Source: Eudoraea sp.
GTDB taxonomy: Bacteria > Bacteroidota > Bacteroidia > Flavobacteriales > Flavobacteriaceae
Length of the DNA stretch: 7,839 bases
Reading direction: 5' to 3'
Assembly (NCBI GenBank): GCA_013042925.1
Contig: JABDPH010000496.1
Span: 1-7,839, forward strand
Position numbers and translations under genes: made by a program. This document shows positions 6,356 to 7,839 of this stretch, in pieces. The notes under the pieces were generated by a model. The model saw nothing but the letters and a program-made list of their open reading frames with translations, made no database searches and was not told the origin of the DNA. Numbering within the stretch: the stretch's first letter is position 1; each line of letters starts with the position of its first letter.

Positions 6356-7839
6356 ATGAATCGTAACAAACTCGTAAAACAATCTACATTTCTACTTGTG
6401 AATTTTAGAAGTTATTATGGCTTCATTAAAAATAATTTAACTTTCAAACTTAACCATACAAATTCTATTCTTACATTTTTATTAGTATTAATCGGGATTA
6501 CAGGCTGTTCGGGAACTTCTGAGAAAACATCAATAGATACGGTAGATACAAGACCTAATATTTTAATCTTAGTAGCAGATGATCTGGGATATGCAGACCT
6601 GGGTTGCTATGGAGGGGATATTGCCACTCCCAATATTGATAGTTTAGCATCAAATGGTATTAGGTTTAGCAGGTTTCATACGGCGCCTATGTGTGCTCCT
6701 ACGAGGGCAATGCTTCTAACAGGGAATGACAACCATATTGCAGGTGTAGGAAGGCAGGCTTTAAGCGCACAGGTTTTTGGCTATGAGGGTTATCTGACAA
6801 ACAGGGTTGCTACAATACCTGCCCTGTTAAAAAAAGATGGTTACCATACCTATATGGCTGGTAAATGGCATCTGGGCACTGGCAGGTCCGCCAATCCTTA
6901 TGAAAAAGGATTCGAACGTTCGTTTGTACTCCTTGAAGGTGTTGGCAATCATTATAATAGCCAGGGGCTGTTTAAAGGTATTCCTGTTTCGCATTACACG
7001 GAAGATGGTAAAGCTGCAAAATGGCCTGATGGGGAATATTCAACGGATCTTTATACGGATAAACTCATTGGCTATATAGATCAGTATAAAGATGATAATC
7101 GTCCTTTTTTTGCCTATGCAGCATATACTTCACCCCATTGGCCATTACAAGTTGATGAAGCCTATTGGAAAAAATATGAAGGCCGGTATAACGATGGTTA
7201 TGAAAAATTAAAAGAGGATAGGTTACTCAGTCTTCAGAGGGCCGGGATGATCCCTGAGGATGCGGTCTTGCCTCCTTCTCATCCTGCGGTTAGATCATGG
7301 GATTCACTTTCAGAGACGGAGAAAAAAAGAGAATCAAGAAAAATGGAACTTTATGCAGGCATGGTTGATAATCTGGATGTTAATATTGGCCGTATCATAA
7401 AGTATTTAAAGGAAATCGGGGAGTACGAAAATACTCTGATAATTTTTATGTCGGACAACGGTGCAGCGGGTGAAGACTATTACAACAATCCTGGAATCAA
7501 ACCTTATATTAATCCCTATTTCAATAACAACTTTGAAACCATGGGAGAAGCGAATTCTTTGATTTCTTATGGTCCTCAATGGGCAGAAGCCGGTTCTTCT
7601 CCCTTCAGATATTATAAGGAATATGCCACTAACGGAGGTATTATAGCATCCATGATCATGAGTGGCCCCATGGTGGTAAAGCAAAATAGAATCACGGATA
7701 ACTTTTTAACCGTAATGGACATTGCTCCTACCTTATATGAAATAGCCAACATAGACTATCCTTCAGAATTTAATGGAACGGCATTATTCCCATTGAAAGG
7801 AAAATCACTAGTCCCTTTTGTTTCTGCTAAAGCAAACAC
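6356..7839 (+). CDS. PAS-like arylsulfatase lipoprotein (S1_4-type), 3' end outside window
   Basis: The frame runs without a stop from 6305 to the window edge; 494 codons are visible from ATG 6356. An export signal (hydrophobic SILTFLLVLIGITG) ends in a lipobox with Cys51, so the enzyme is probably a periplasmic or surface lipoprotein. The sulfatase domain (PF00884) begins with RPNILILVADDLG. The active site aligns with Pseudomonas aeruginosa arylsulfatase: Asp75/Asp76 (calcium), Cys113 in MCAPTRAMLLTG (converted to formylglycine; codon 6692-6694), Arg117, Lys170 and His172 (GKWHLG), His261 (SPHW), Asp367/Asn368 (MSDNGA) and Lys421. NDNHIAGVG after the signature also matches that subfamily. 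It hydrolyses sulfate esters; substrate is unknown. Its maturase (FGE) is not in the window. Start choice is uncertain: ATG 6305, ATG 6356 or GTG 6398 all leave an unusually long leader before the hydrophobic core. Confidence 0.9.
   Translation, partial: MNRNKLVKQSTFLLVNFRSYYGFIKNNLTFKLNHTNSILTFLLVLIGITGCSGTSEKTSIDTVDTRPNILILVADDLGYADLGCYGGDIATPNIDSLASNGIRFSRFHTAPMCAPTRAMLLTGNDNHIAGVGRQALSAQVFGYEGYLTNRVATIPALLKKDGYHTYMAGKWHLGTGRSANPYEKGFERSFVLLEGVGNHYNSQGLFKGIPVSHYTEDGKAAKWPDGEYSTDLYTDKLIGYIDQYKDDNRPFFAYAAYTSPHWPLQVDEAYWKKYEGRYNDGYEKLKEDRLLSLQRAGMIPEDAVLPPSHPAVRSWDSLSETEKKRESRKMELYAGMVDNLDVNIGRIIKYLKEIGEYENTLIIFMSDNGAAGEDYYNNPGIKPYINPYFNNNFETMGEANSLISYGPQWAEAGSSPFRYYKEYATNGGIIASMIMSGPMVVKQNRITDNFLTVMDIAPTLYEIANIDYPSEFNGTALFPLKGKSLVPFVSAKAN

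Noticed and set aside
6837..7684. Open frames at 6837-7079 (rightward, other frame) and 7406-7684 (leftward)
   Set aside because: They overlap the sulfatase catalytic domain, whose frame is fixed by the CxPTR, GKWHLG and SDNG motifs.
1..7839. Mobile element, CRISPR array, toxin-antitoxin or phage signature
   Set aside because: No terminal inverted repeats, transposase or integrase motifs, regular direct repeats or tRNA genes were seen on either strand by eye.

Overview
The window looks like chromosomal DNA of a Bacteroidota member, most likely a marine or other environmental Flavobacteriia. The evidence is the AT-rich, AAA/ATT-heavy codon use, the absence of Shine-Dalgarno leaders, a match to the Bacteroidota -7 promoter box (TAnnTTTG) upstream of one gene, and the protein families: PafA-type alkaline phosphatase, secreted CotH-like protein, exported NIPSNAP protein, and a PAS-like (S1_4-type) lipoprotein sulfatase. 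No rRNA, tRNA, CRISPR array, insertion sequence, integrase or phage gene was recognised.

Layout, left to right. (1) A rightward group: the last 54 codons of a PAPS-dependent sulfotransferase, a small antibiotic-biosynthesis-monooxygenase-fold (ABM) protein, and a full-length PafA-like secreted alkaline phosphatase with its own predicted promoter. (2) A leftward CotH-like secreted atypical kinase, convergent with pafA. (3) A rightward bestrophin-like membrane protein, divergent from cotH, with no ATG at its N-terminus. (4) A leftward probable two-gene operon: an extended SDR (NAD(P)-dependent epimerase/reductase-like) followed 33 bp later by an exported NIPSNAP protein. (5) A divergent, rightward arylsulfatase lipoprotein that runs off the right edge. 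It has the full Pseudomonas-type active site, including the formylglycine cysteine.

How the genes fit together. The best-supported enzymes act on phosphate or sulfate esters: a sulfotransferase makes them, a phosphatase and a sulfatase cleave them, and a CotH-like kinase may add phosphate. Three or four products carry export signals, so much of this chemistry would take place in the periplasm or at the cell surface. This is consistent with scavenging phosphate and sulfate from marine organic matter, but shared regulation or a shared pathway is inference. The gene order changes strand repeatedly, which argues against a single operon.

I did not find a clearly new defence, mobile or regulatory system. 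The observations most worth checking are the juxtaposed extracytoplasmic kinase and phosphatase, a 13-bp AT-rich element repeated at nearly the same distance upstream of a -7-like box for two genes, the ATG-less start of the bestrophin-like gene, and an 8-bp inverted repeat in the SDR/sulfatase divergent promoter region.
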